Shown one piece after another: positions 1 to 8,395 of a DNA stretch of 64,000 nt (position 1 is its first letter; every line of letters begins with the position of its first letter). Origin of the DNA: Bacteroidia bacterium (GTDB taxonomy: Bacteria > Bacteroidota > Bacteroidia > Flavobacteriales > Schleiferiaceae). The notes beneath the pieces are model-generated. The model had not been told where the DNA came from. It did not search any database and saw only the letters and a list, made by a program, of their open reading frames with translations. The stretch lies in contig JAUHWL010000001.1 of the NCBI GenBank assembly GCA_030424545.1, forward strand, positions 186,001 through 250,000. Reading direction: 5' to 3'. The position numbers and the translations under genes were made by a program.

Positions 1-2
1 TT

Positions 3-809
3 GGCGAGTCAATCGCGCCAACATTTTCATTAGAGTTTCCTGCTAAAAAAATGGAAACAAGTCAGTTGTGGTCGGATTTAATTTTGCATAAAGAAACCCA
101 AACACAGCTTAATGAGTTAAAGGATTGGATAGAGCACAACCATGAAATAAACAAATGGGGCATAGGCAAAAAAATAAAAAAAGGGTATAGAAGCTTGTTT
201 TATGGGCCACCTGGAACAGGAAAAACATTGGCTGCCACTCTGTTGGGCAAACACACCAACACAGAGGTTTTTCTGGTTGATTTATCGATGGTAGTTTCCA
301 AATATATTGGCGAAACAGAAAAGAATTTAGGCAACTTATTTAAGCAAGCGCAAAACCAAAACTGGATTTTATTTTTTGATGAGGCCGATGCTTTATTTGG
401 TAAGCGAACCTCTGTAAGAGACGCGCATGATAAATATGCAAACCAAGAGGTTTCTTACTTATTACAAAAAGTAGAAGAGTTTTCAGGTCTGGTTATCTTG
501 GCTTCAAACTTAAAAGGAAACATAGATGATGCTTTTTTAAGGAGGTTTCAATCGGTGATTTACTTTCCATATCCTGGAATAAAAGAACGTTATGTTATTT
601 GGCAAAAAGTATTTGAAGGAGTGCCTAGAGCAGCAAAAGAAATAGACCTACAGGTGCTAGCAGAAAATTATGAGTTAACCGGGAGCAATATTTTAAATGC
701 AGCTCATTACGCTTGTTTAAGAGCGGTGGCAAACGGCACAGAGGTTTTGCTAAAAGATGTGATTTATGGAATAAGCAAAGAAATGAGAAAAGAAGGCAAG
801 GTGGTGTAA
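3..809 (+). CDS. eCIS-type AAA+ ATPase (5' partial)
   Basis: AAA+ ATPase of the kind found in extracellular contractile injection system (eCIS/Afp15-like) loci, where it is thought to act in particle assembly or disassembly in the cytoplasm. Counting from the ATG at 51, Walker A GPPGTGKT is at residues 52-59, Walker B LFFDEAD at about 107-113, followed by GKRT, and a RRFQ arginine-finger stretch follows ASN. The reading frame stays open from the ATG back to the first bases of the window (codons from position 3), and the extra residues look like family sequence, so the true start is probably outside and the ATG at 51 is internal. The next gene begins 11 bp after the stop, suggesting co-transcription. 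The family call is firm; the eCIS structural genes themselves would lie upstream and are not visible. Confidence 0.85.
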   Translation, partial: GESIAPTFSLEFPAKKMETSQLWSDLILHKETQTQLNELKDWIEHNHEINKWGIGKKIKKGYRSLFYGPPGTGKTLAATLLGKHTNTEVFLVDLSMVVSKYIGETEKNLGNLFKQAQNQNWILFFDEADALFGKRTSVRDAHDKYANQEVSYLLQKVEEFSGLVILASNLKGNIDDAFLRRFQSVIYFPYPGIKERYVIWQKVFEGVPRAAKEIDLQVLAENYELTGSNILNAAHYACLRAVANGTEVLLKDVIYGISKEMRKEGKVV

Positions 810-820
810 ATACTAAAGTT

Positions 821-2092
821 ATGGGGGGGAATAGAAGAAGAAGAGAACAAAATCAACAGCAAACGCAAAATGCGCCAAGGCCATTTTTTAGCAGCATTTA
901 TCAACCAACGTTACCTTTTTTTGGGTTTAACCCCAGGTCTCAATCACCGCTTACTCCCGCACAACAGCAACAAAGAAATGAAACGGTGGCACAAGCAGAG
1001 CAAGGCATGATAGCCAACAATGCTGAGCCCCAAAACACACAAGAACCAACTAGCACTACACAAACAGAGCCGCAAGAATCGCAAGGTGAAAGCACATCTT
1101 CCAATCGCGATTATTTGGGCGAATTAGTAGGCGGTCTCGTAGAAAGTCAATTGGGTAATGCAGGGTTTAGGGACCACATAAACACATTAGCCGGTGAGTT
1201 GCAAAGCTTAGCCGAAAACGCAACAGATGATGTTTTGCACGACCCTTCTCGCCTTGCCGCATTGGGTGTTGAAAACGCATTTAAAAACGCGGCTACAGAA
1301 ATTTTAAACGACCCAGCCCTATCAGCAGTGCGGCAGGCCATTATTAACACGGTTACAGAAAACGATGAGGTTGCTTTGGTTACCGCGCTTGCGGCTGTTT
1401 TGGCTGCGTATTTTATGGATTACGGCCTTGAAGGCAGTCCAGAGTTTGAGCTTGGTCAAGGCGCTACCCTGGGAGGTGAATTTGATTTAGGCTCTGCCCA
1501 AGATGTTGAGTTCAATAAACTTCAATTGTTTTTTCAGTATGCCAATGATTATTTTCAATCGCGCAGCACAATTTCTTTAAGGCGAGAAGTATCGGAACCT
1601 GATGCCGAAACGGGAGATGTGGGTGGAGAAGAATCGTTTGTAGGAACCGCAATAGGGATGATGAGGTTTGGAACAGACCTTTTACACCTGCGGGGATCCT
1701 ATACGTTGGGTACAGACGGAACGGCCATATTTACAGGCAGAATTAGCGCTGGGTACGAATTTGGCAACAGCAACCGGTTTGTATTTACAACCGATGTAAC
1801 ACATAATGTTCAAGAAGATTCTACCGTTTTTAGGCCCGGAGTTGATTTGCGTTTTAATCTAGGAAATAACCAAAGCATACAATTGGGCGCAACCGCAAAC
1901 GTAGATACGGACAACGGTTTAGAAGGCTTAAGCGGTCATATTGAATACCAACGATCTTGGTTTCAGGTGAGGTTAGAAGGCAATATGGAAGGTATACAAG
2001 AAGATAATAGCCTTTCACCGCCTATTTCAGAAACAGGGGAGTTTGGTTTACAACCACTACACTTTCAAGGCGTATTGCGTGGCATGTTTTAG
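821..2092 (+). CDS. Putative eCIS cargo with C-terminal beta-rich domain
   Basis: A 423-residue protein directly after the eCIS ATPase. The start chosen is the ATG at 821; the same frame is open further upstream but overlaps the ATPase. The N-terminus is basic and Gln-rich, followed by a PFFSSIYQPTL stretch resembling the FFxPxxQPKL leader seen at the start of many eCIS-associated DUF4157 cargo proteins, but no HExxH zinc motif follows. Residues about 60-105 are a Gln/Thr/Ser/Glu-rich linker, about 105-205 are helical with an Ala-rich segment, and about 230-423 alternate polar and aromatic residues in a beta-strand pattern resembling an outer-membrane barrel. There is no signal peptide, which fits loading into an injection particle rather than Sec export. 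The function is unknown; cargo or effector is inferred from position and leader. Confidence 0.5.
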   Translation: MGGNRRRREQNQQQTQNAPRPFFSSIYQPTLPFFGFNPRSQSPLTPAQQQQRNETVAQAEQGMIANNAEPQNTQEPTSTTQTEPQESQGESTSSNRDYLGELVGGLVESQLGNAGFRDHINTLAGELQSLAENATDDVLHDPSRLAALGVENAFKNAATEILNDPALSAVRQAIINTVTENDEVALVTALAAVLAAYFMDYGLEGSPEFELGQGATLGGEFDLGSAQDVEFNKLQLFFQYANDYFQSRSTISLRREVSEPDAETGDVGGEESFVGTAIGMMRFGTDLLHLRGSYTLGTDGTAIFTGRISAGYEFGNSNRFVFTTDVTHNVQEDSTVFRPGVDLRFNLGNNQSIQLGATANVDTDNGLEGLSGHIEYQRSWFQVRLEGNMEGIQEDNSLSPPISETGEFGLQPLHFQGVLRGMF

Positions 2093-2097
2093 TGCTA

Positions 2098-3072
2098 TTA
2101 ATTTTTGATGTTTAGCTGTTTCCACGTTAATAACTCACTAGTGAAATCTACCGAGCATTGGGCTGTTTCTTTTTCTAGTTTCTGTAAAAACTTGTTCGTG
2201 TTCGCAGAAGTTGCGTTAAACAACCGGTGGTTGAGCATGTTTTTAATACGGGCTATTTGCGTGTTTAACGCAATAGTTTTGGGTGTAAAAAAAGCCTCAC
2301 TAAATTTCTCCCAAATGTAATCAACAGCCACTTTATTGGGGTGGATGAGGTCTTCTTCGTAAAAACGATAATCGCGTAAATCGTCTAGCAGCAGCTCATA
2401 ACTTGGAAAATAATGCACATTGTTTAATTCTTCGGCCAGGGTTTGTGCTGCTACGATTAGGATGCTTTTACTCAATTGATTTTGTGCACTCCCGTGTTTT
2501 AAATGCCTAATGGGGCTTACCGTAAAAACAATTTGCATATGTGGGTTTTTCTCTTGCAGTAACTCCACCACATGTTGCAAGGCATGTTTCGTTTCATCAA
2601 CCGATAGTCGTTTTTGGGTGAATAAATTTCCAGGTTGTTTATGACAATTATTTACTACCCTTTTTTCGGCATTTAACCACCAATAAAAGGCGGTGCCGAG
2701 GCTGATAAAAACGGCATTTGTTTGTGGCAATGTTTCGCGCGATGCCTCCAAACTTTTATTCATGCTTTTTAGGGCTAATTCGGCAGTGGTAGCAGAAAAT
2801 CGGCTATGAAAATCATAACTAAAAAATTGATTATTAGCGTGCTGTAAATCGGCATTTACCAATTGGCGCTGACGGCAAAGCAAATTTGTTGTGGTTAATA
2901 AGCTATGTGGATTGTACACGATACCCGTTGGGTTTAGAATGGTATTAAACTTAAAATATGCCATTCTTCTGCCAATGTTTTCGGCAAAACAGCTACCCAA
3001 CAAAAGCACTGTTCTTTGGTGGTTTAGCGTAAAATTAAATGGAGGAATTTCTGTAGTTGTTTGCCAGCGCAT
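2098..3072 (-). CDS. GSCFA domain protein
   Basis: A 324-residue member of the GSCFA family, found mainly in Bacteroidota and related to SGNH/GDSL hydrolases. The family signature GSCFAENIG lies at residues about 27-35, and a NPTGIVYNP block, an FTVSPIRH block and a late ...LIHPNKVAVDYIW segment (the usual catalytic DxxH-like position of SGNH folds) follow in order. No signal peptide is visible, so it is probably cytoplasmic. The substrate is not known. It is convergent with the eCIS cargo gene, with only 5 bp between the stops. The ATG is followed upstream by degenerate heptamer repeats rather than a gene. Confidence 0.85.
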   Translation of the reverse strand: MRWQTTTEIPPFNFTLNHQRTVLLLGSCFAENIGRRMAYFKFNTILNPTGIVYNPHSLLTTTNLLCRQRQLVNADLQHANNQFFSYDFHSRFSATTAELALKSMNKSLEASRETLPQTNAVFISLGTAFYWWLNAEKRVVNNCHKQPGNLFTQKRLSVDETKHALQHVVELLQEKNPHMQIVFTVSPIRHLKHGSAQNQLSKSILIVAAQTLAEELNNVHYFPSYELLLDDLRDYRFYEEDLIHPNKVAVDYIWEKFSEAFFTPKTIALNTQIARIKNMLNHRLFNATSANTNKFLQKLEKETAQCSVDFTSELLTWKQLNIKN

Positions 3073-3076
3073 ATAG

Positions 3077-3104
3077 GTTGAAAGTTAAAGGTTCAAAGTT
3101 GAAG
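3077..3104. repeat. Degenerate GTTGAAA heptamer repeats
   Basis: Four adjacent 7-bp units (GTTGAAA, GTTAAAG, GTTCAAA, GTTGAAG) just upstream of the GSCFA gene. The same unit in the opposite orientation forms the longer array at 14438-14486. Confidence 0.6.
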
Positions 3105-3211
3105 GTTTTGGTTGATACATTCAAACAATATTCTTAGTTGCAAATCTTTGTGAAATGTGTACTTTAATTTCAGATTAAAACGTTTTATACAAAGGTTTTT
3201 AAGAGAATTTT

Positions 3212-3898
3212 ATGAGATTAATTTTACTAATAATTTGCTTTTTAGTTTCTTTTTGGAGCAGTGCCCAAGAAACAAAACACCGCATAATTTGGTATTTACC
3301 CGCTCACGAAACGGTTGTAAACGGCATAGCCATCGGGCCTATTTTTGAAGGACTAGATTACATAAAAAACGATTCATCAAAGTCTAAAGTAAACGGCATA
3401 GTTGTTGAAATATTAGGTTTCGGATTAATTATGCCATTAATGCCGAAAAGCCCATTTTTTCCTATAGATACTACACAAATTGATACCGTTCTATATGGTA
3501 AAACAGATGTAATAAAAGGTGTAAACGGCTTGGTTGTTTCCCCTGGAGGGTTTGCCTTAAACGCATATGTTAATGGTATAAACATATCTGGAATTGGCAC
3601 CAGTACAATACAATCAAATGGAATTTCAATGGCAATGATTGGTAGTCATTTTAGAGCAAATGGCATAACGGCACACATGTTTAATGAGGTTGTTCGGATA
3701 TATGGATGCCAGATTGGATTGTTTAATCATGCATATTTACTAAAAGGGTTGCAGCTTTCAGCGGTCAATACATCTACCATTACTAAGGGTGTGCAAGTTG
3801 GTTTGATTAATAAAACAGATCGGCTAAAAGGAATTCAAATTGGTTTATGGAATGAAAACGACAAACGCAAAACGCCTTTGATAAACTGGAGCTTTTAA
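3212..3898 (+). CDS. Secreted surface-repeat protein (LA_2272-like)
   Basis: A 228-residue exported protein: a hydrophobic signal segment (residues 3-18) ends at a likely cleavage site after SSAQ. The mature part is a run of imperfect repeats built on NGI-x-I/V-x-x-I/L and GVQVGLIN/GIQIGLWN units, ending in a PLINW tail. This is the pattern of the family annotated as LA_2272-type surface repeat proteins, common in Bacteroidota and Leptospira; their role is unknown. The repeats probably form a beta-helix or similar cell-surface fold. The gene stands alone, with gaps on both sides. Identification rests on the repeat pattern and the terminal motif. Confidence 0.7.
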   Translation: MRLILLIICFLVSFWSSAQETKHRIIWYLPAHETVVNGIAIGPIFEGLDYIKNDSSKSKVNGIVVEILGFGLIMPLMPKSPFFPIDTTQIDTVLYGKTDVIKGVNGLVVSPGGFALNAYVNGINISGIGTSTIQSNGISMAMIGSHFRANGITAHMFNEVVRIYGCQIGLFNHAYLLKGLQLSAVNTSTITKGVQVGLINKTDRLKGIQIGLWNENDKRKTPLINWSF

Positions 3899-3984
3899 AG
3901 AAATAAACAAGATTTTGAGGTATAATTTAAAACACAACAACATTCTTGGTTGCATATCTTCGCAAAGCAGATAAAAACAAACAC

Positions 3985-4554
3985 ATGAATTTTTTTCTTT
4001 TTGAAGACGAAGTAGAAATGCCGGACGAACTTTTAAACGAAGACGGTCAACTTTTTAGCCATTGCAAACAATGCCATCAAAGCTTGCAAGATCCGGCCCA
4101 GCCCTATACGCTAGAGAAAGTTTTTAAGCGCTACCCAAATACCGAAAAACCGCAAGTACTTTTTGAATATGCCATTTGCGATACCTGCGCTGGCGAAATA
4201 CGGGGTGAATTTTCTGAAGAAAGTGCCGCCAATATGCAGGGCTATTTTGCCGAAAAATTAGAAGCGCGGGAAGAGGAATTTTCGGAGGACATTCATCATA
4301 GAATGCAACATTGCATGTTGTTAGGTTCGCCTTTAGCAGAGGAACAAGAATACGCAGTAGTAGCACGCGGCAACGGCAGTAAAATGTTGCAAAGCCAATA
4401 TCCGTTTGCTATATCAGTAACCGCGATGGACGAAATGCAAGAACTCATCAGCGAAAAAACCCGTGATTTGTTGGATGATTTTGTCGGTAAAAACTTCCCC
4501 GGACCTCCCGAATTTGAAACCGTGCCGGTTGATGGGAAATGGGTTTTGGTGTAA
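3985..4554 (+). CDS. Cys-pair hypothetical protein
   Basis: A 189-residue acidic protein with no signal peptide. The start chosen is the ATG at 3985 (MNFFLFEDE); the frame is open about 40 bp further upstream, but that part reads like leader rather than protein. Two cysteine pairs, HCKQC near residue 25 and CDTC near residue 65, are spaced as a treble-clef or zinc-ribbon site. The rest is Glu-rich and helical. I do not recognise a named family; similar short zinc-ribbon proteins occur in Flavobacteriia. Its neighbours give no functional hint. A hairpin at 4597-4624 lies after the stop. Confidence 0.65.
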   Translation: MNFFLFEDEVEMPDELLNEDGQLFSHCKQCHQSLQDPAQPYTLEKVFKRYPNTEKPQVLFEYAICDTCAGEIRGEFSEESAANMQGYFAEKLEAREEEFSEDIHHRMQHCMLLGSPLAEEQEYAVVARGNGSKMLQSQYPFAISVTAMDEMQELISEKTRDLLDDFVGKNFPGPPEFETVPVDGKWVLV

Positions 4555-4596
4555 AATCCCTAATCTGTTTTTACACCCCCCAAAGCCTTAAGCAGA

Positions 4597-4624
4597 AAAA
4601 ACCCCACCAAGAGGCAGGGTTTTG
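4597..4624. terminator. Bidirectional rho-independent terminator
   Basis: AAAACCC and GGGTTTT arms around a partly paired centre, lying between convergent genes ending at 4554 (+) and 4648 (-). Confidence 0.6.
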
Positions 4625-4647
4625 TTATGAACAAATTGAAATGCTCA

Positions 4648-6471
4648 TTATTGAATAATGATTCGTTCAACAATGGATTGGTCTTCGCTAGATATTTGTA
4701 ATAAATAAATACCCGCTGCTAAACCTGAAAGCTGAATTTCATTTGAAGAGTACTTGTCTTTGCTTTCTACTTTTTCAGCATGTAATGTTCTACCATTAAG
4801 GTCCATTACGGCAATATTATATGTTGTTTCTTTTTCATTAGTAATAATGTAAGTAAACGTACCGCTGTTTGGGTTTGGGAACACAGAAACATTCATAGTT
4901 ACGCTTTCAGTATTACTCATTTTAGGAACAAGACATGTTCCGAAGTAATAGTTTCCTGTTTTTAATGAATCCCTCATGTTTCTTGTTTTTGGTACACAAA
5001 CAGTTGTGTTATTAACAGAATTACATAGAACGTAGAACCATAATTGTCCTTGAGGGTTACAAGTAAACACATCGGTCCAATCTATCCAAATAGAGTCTTT
5101 TATAGTACAACCAGCACCTTGGTCTGTAATTTCTACATACATCCAAGTAGGACCAGTTGGATAGTATAGTCTTCCTTTCTTGTTTGTTACACCTTTCATT
5201 GCATATCCAGCGCTATTAGACCAGCTATAAGTATATGGGCCAACACCTCCTGTTGGGTTTGCTTTTACAAAACCAGTTGATAAGCCCCAGTAGTACATAT
5301 TTGCCTGGTTAGCTCCCGCAGCAGCATAAAGACTAGCTGTCATTACAGGTTGTAAGGTGTTAGTGAAAGCACATCCACCACCCGCAGCAACGTTTATGTT
5401 TACGTTTGATATTACTTGACCCGCATTATTGTCTGTTGCAGAAAAGGCTATGGAATGGCTACCTACATCTCCAGGAGTTGGTGTCCAAGAAAAAGCTGTC
5501 ATTACAGGATTAGCAGCAGGGCCGGGAGAAAATGTAGCTCCGACAGGCACACCACTTGCACTCAAAGAAACTAAGTCTCCAGCGTCAGCATCAGAAGCTT
5601 TTACGGTAAAGCTCATTGGCACACCAACAGTAGCATTTATGGTTGAGTTATTTGCAGGTGTTGGCGCAACAAATACAGGAGCTGTGTTGGGAGAAGCACT
5701 CGTAATTTTCATGATAAAATCTAGAACGGTTCTGGCACCCTTGCTATCTGTAGCGGCAAATTGAATGGCGTATAATTGACCATCTACAATTCCTGCTCCA
5801 GTTGTGTTTAAACTAACTAAACCGGTGGCTGGGTTTAATGAAGTGAAAAAACTAGGTGTTGTTGTAGTTAAATCAGATTGCGCTGTAGTAGAAACAGAAT
5901 AACTCATCGCGTCACCATTAGGGTCTGAAAAGTTTAAATTAAAAGTATGCAAAGCAGCATTATCGGGCACATTTACAATAGGCGGTATGCTAGATAGTGG
6001 AGAGGCATTGTTTGTTTGGCTTAGTGTAACCACGGATTCATTTCTCATAGATCCGCTACTATTATTCACTAAAGCACCAATTCTACAGCAATTGTCATAA
6101 TTTGCTATAACGTCAACATTTCCAGTGTACGTATGGGTTAGGGTTCCAATTCCCGCAAACCAGTTTTCGCCTGCATTAACAGATGTAACGGTAAACGCAA
6201 AGTAATCGCCACCACCGTCACCATAGTTCATATAAAAATCACCGTAAGATCCAGCCGCATAAACGGTTCCAACAGAAGGAAATGCACCAAAGGCATCACC
6301 ACGCCACGCTTGCCTAATTGTAAACTGAACAACAGTTTGTTTAGCTGCGCCAGATCCACTTTCAGAAAGAATGGCATAATTAATTGTTCCGTAACGGAAG
6401 TGAGAAGCCTCAACTTCAAAGAAAAACGCAGTTAATAGCGACAAAAGCGCTACTTGAATAATTTTTTTCAT
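4648..6471 (-). CDS. T9SS-sorted multidomain surface protein
   Basis: A 607-residue secreted protein. An N-terminal signal peptide ends near VEASHF. The mature start SHFRYGTI opens a domain seen in Bacteroidota cell-surface proteins, followed by two Ig/cadherin-like segments (about 165-265, with FSDPNGDAMSYSVS, and about 270-365, with the SDADAGD calcium-type motif). Residues about 370-520 form a Cys-containing module shared with the neighbouring gene 6761-8105. The last roughly 75 residues are a T9SS type A sorting domain (VSVFPNPNSGTFTY ... GIYLLQI ... ERIIIQ). It is expected to be exported through Sec and the T9SS and attached to or released from the outer surface. No enzyme motif is visible, so adhesion or matrix function is an inference. 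Confidence 0.85.
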   Translation of the reverse strand: MKKIIQVALLSLLTAFFFEVEASHFRYGTINYAILSESGSGAAKQTVVQFTIRQAWRGDAFGAFPSVGTVYAAGSYGDFYMNYGDGGGDYFAFTVTSVNAGENWFAGIGTLTHTYTGNVDVIANYDNCCRIGALVNNSSGSMRNESVVTLSQTNNASPLSSIPPIVNVPDNAALHTFNLNFSDPNGDAMSYSVSTTAQSDLTTTTPSFFTSLNPATGLVSLNTTGAGIVDGQLYAIQFAATDSKGARTVLDFIMKITSASPNTAPVFVAPTPANNSTINATVGVPMSFTVKASDADAGDLVSLSASGVPVGATFSPGPAANPVMTAFSWTPTPGDVGSHSIAFSATDNNAGQVISNVNINVAAGGGCAFTNTLQPVMTASLYAAAGANQANMYYWGLSTGFVKANPTGGVGPYTYSWSNSAGYAMKGVTNKKGRLYYPTGPTWMYVEITDQGAGCTIKDSIWIDWTDVFTCNPQGQLWFYVLCNSVNNTTVCVPKTRNMRDSLKTGNYYFGTCLVPKMSNTESVTMNVSVFPNPNSGTFTYIITNEKETTYNIAVMDLNGRTLHAEKVESKDKYSSNEIQLSGLAAGIYLLQISSEDQSIVERIIIQ

Positions 6472-6713
6472 AACATATTGAGTTTTTGGTTAAACATTAA
6501 TTCATACGCTATTGTAAACTATTGAATCAAATAGAAAATCGTTTTAGAGAATGAATAATCGAATTGGTTTTCATTAGTTGTATAGCGGTGAATTTTCACC
6601 GTTAAATATACATAATAATATTACAAAAACTAAGTTTAAACATTGACCATCAGGGTGTTATGAAAAACATAGCTGAGACGGTGTGAGCTAAGTATTCCCT
6701 AGACTTAAACCAA

Positions 6714-6739
6714 AAAGCCCCACCATTTGGCGGGGCTTT
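6714..6739 (-). terminator. Rho-independent terminator
   Basis: AAAGCCCC (6714-6721) pairs with GGGGCTTT (6732-6739), with an additional CCA/TGG inner pair. The minus-strand copy runs into a T-rich tail, placing it at the 3' end of the T9SS gene ending at 6761. Confidence 0.75.
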
Positions 6740-6760
6740 AAAATTCTAATAGCTAGAATA

Positions 6761-8105
6761 TTATTGAATAATAATTCTTTCTACTGTACTTGCATCGTTG
6801 CTAGATACTTTTATCACATACACACCTGCAGCAAAACCTTGCAATGAGATTTGACGAGATGATATAGTAGAAGAACTTGTAAACGATTCGGTGAATAACA
6901 CGCGGCCGTTAATGTCCATTACTTGCGTATTGAATGTAGCATCAGCATCTCCCATAACAATGTAAGTGAAATTGCCATTGCTTGGATTTGGGAATACATT
7001 TACGCCTAACTCACTTTGTGCAAGGGCACCAGCTTTAGTAGCTATTGCACAAGGACCAAAAACATAGTTACCTGTTTTCACAGAGTCTCTCATGTTGCGT
7101 GTACCGGCAATACAAACACTTGTATTTGTGTTGATGTTACACATTTCGTAGAACCAGATATCGGGTTGGTTACAGGTATAATCTACCCAATCAATGTAAA
7201 CAGAATCTTCTACGGTACATCCTTCAACCAAATCTGTAATGGCCACTTTAACCCAGGTTGGGCCAGTAGGATAAAACAAACGAGCTTTCATGTTAGATGT
7301 GCCCGTCATGGCATAACCTGCACTGTTAGACCAGCTGTAGCTGTAAGAACCGCTACCACCTGATGGGTTAGCTTTTATAAAACCAGTAGATAACCCCCAG
7401 TAGTAAGTTTCGGCATCATTTGCTCCAGCTCCAGCATAAAGACCAGATGTCATCATGGGGGCGAATGTGTTGGTTGTGGCGCAAGGGTTAGTAAGTGAAT
7501 AACAAATAGTCCCGTTCCAAATTCTCGGAGAAAACGTGGTCAGTCCAAATCCTGCAGAGCCGTACCCTTCATAAATTGTCAAGTCAGAATTAGATACTGC
7601 AGTATCACCAACGGCAGTTGCATTAGTATACCTGAGTGAACCCGCATCGTCAGAATCAATCATTATAGCAAACCCTGTTGTATCACCAGCTAATAGTGAG
7701 ATATTAAAACCACCAATACTAAATCCAGATGCAGTTGCCGTTAATACAACAGAGCCTCGAAGTGTCCAGCCTGCCAAAGAACCTGTATGTCCTACCATAG
7801 TTCCAGAACGTGTGTAAATTTTCAAATCGTCATTCGATCCTCTGTTTAGATAATTTATCTTGATATCATCTATTGAAACATCATTTGCAGAGTAGACGTC
7901 AAAGAAAATTGCCGTTTTGACTATTATCGTCTAAAAACGTAGTCGTTATAGAATTGGCACAGACTGGAATAAGAGCATTAAAATTTGATATTGTATTACT
8001 TGGTGTATATGTGTCATCATCGTCCATAAGAATTGGATTCTGTGCAAAGAGGGCTCCGCATGTAATCAGAAAAAGCCCGATAAAGTAAGTTGTATATTTT
8101 TTCAT
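6761..8105 (-). pseudogene. T9SS surface protein with +1 frameshift
   Basis: One gene read in two frames. The 5' part (8105-7899) encodes a signal peptide (cleavage near LFAQ) and the start of the mature protein; it shifts into a stop soon after the run of four T at 7915-7918. Removing one base there joins it to the downstream frame, giving ...DDNSQTAIFFDVYSANDV and a continuous protein of about 447 residues, so an ATG at 7825 is not a real start. The C-terminal half carries the same Cys-containing module as the gene at 4648-6471 (YYWGLSTGF, YSWSNSAGYAM, TRNMRDSVKTGNY) and a T9SS sorting domain ending VERIIIQ. The shift is in a homopolymer, so a sequencing or assembly error is at least as likely as a true mutation or phase-variable tract. 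Confidence 0.85.
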
Positions 8106-8326
8106 AATAATTATTTAATGTTAAAATTTGATAGATTTTTTCTTTGATTAAGACTCTTTTAAAGAAACCACAACACAGCAAACGTACATATCTGCATTGT
8201 GGACAAAGGGGGAAAAAAAGGGTTCATGAAAATTGGTTTTAGCAAGTCTAAAAATAGGTAGCTCTTAGTTTTGTTCGTAACCGTTTATTGGACATATGTT
8301 GCACCTCGCTAAAACAAGTAAACATG

Positions 8327-8363
8327 AAAAACCCGCTCAGAAATTATTTCTGAGCGGGTTTTT
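8327..8363 (-). terminator. Strong rho-independent terminator
   Basis: A perfect 17-bp stem (AAAAACCCGCTCAGAAA and its complement) with a TTA loop, T-rich on both strands. It lies 33 bp past the stop of the aldehyde dehydrogenase gene (8396). Confidence 0.9.
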
Positions 8364-8395
8364 TATCTCTTTAAATTGAAGGTTTTACAGAGGCT

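Noticed and set aside
713-820. Upstream extension of the eCIS cargo gene
   Set aside because: It overlaps the ATPase coding region in a different frame and gives a basic stretch that looks like out-of-frame translation.
7825-7898. Independent T9SS gene starting at 7825
   Set aside because: The frame continues upstream without a stop into sequence that joins the signal-peptide frame after a one-base correction, so this is an internal Met.
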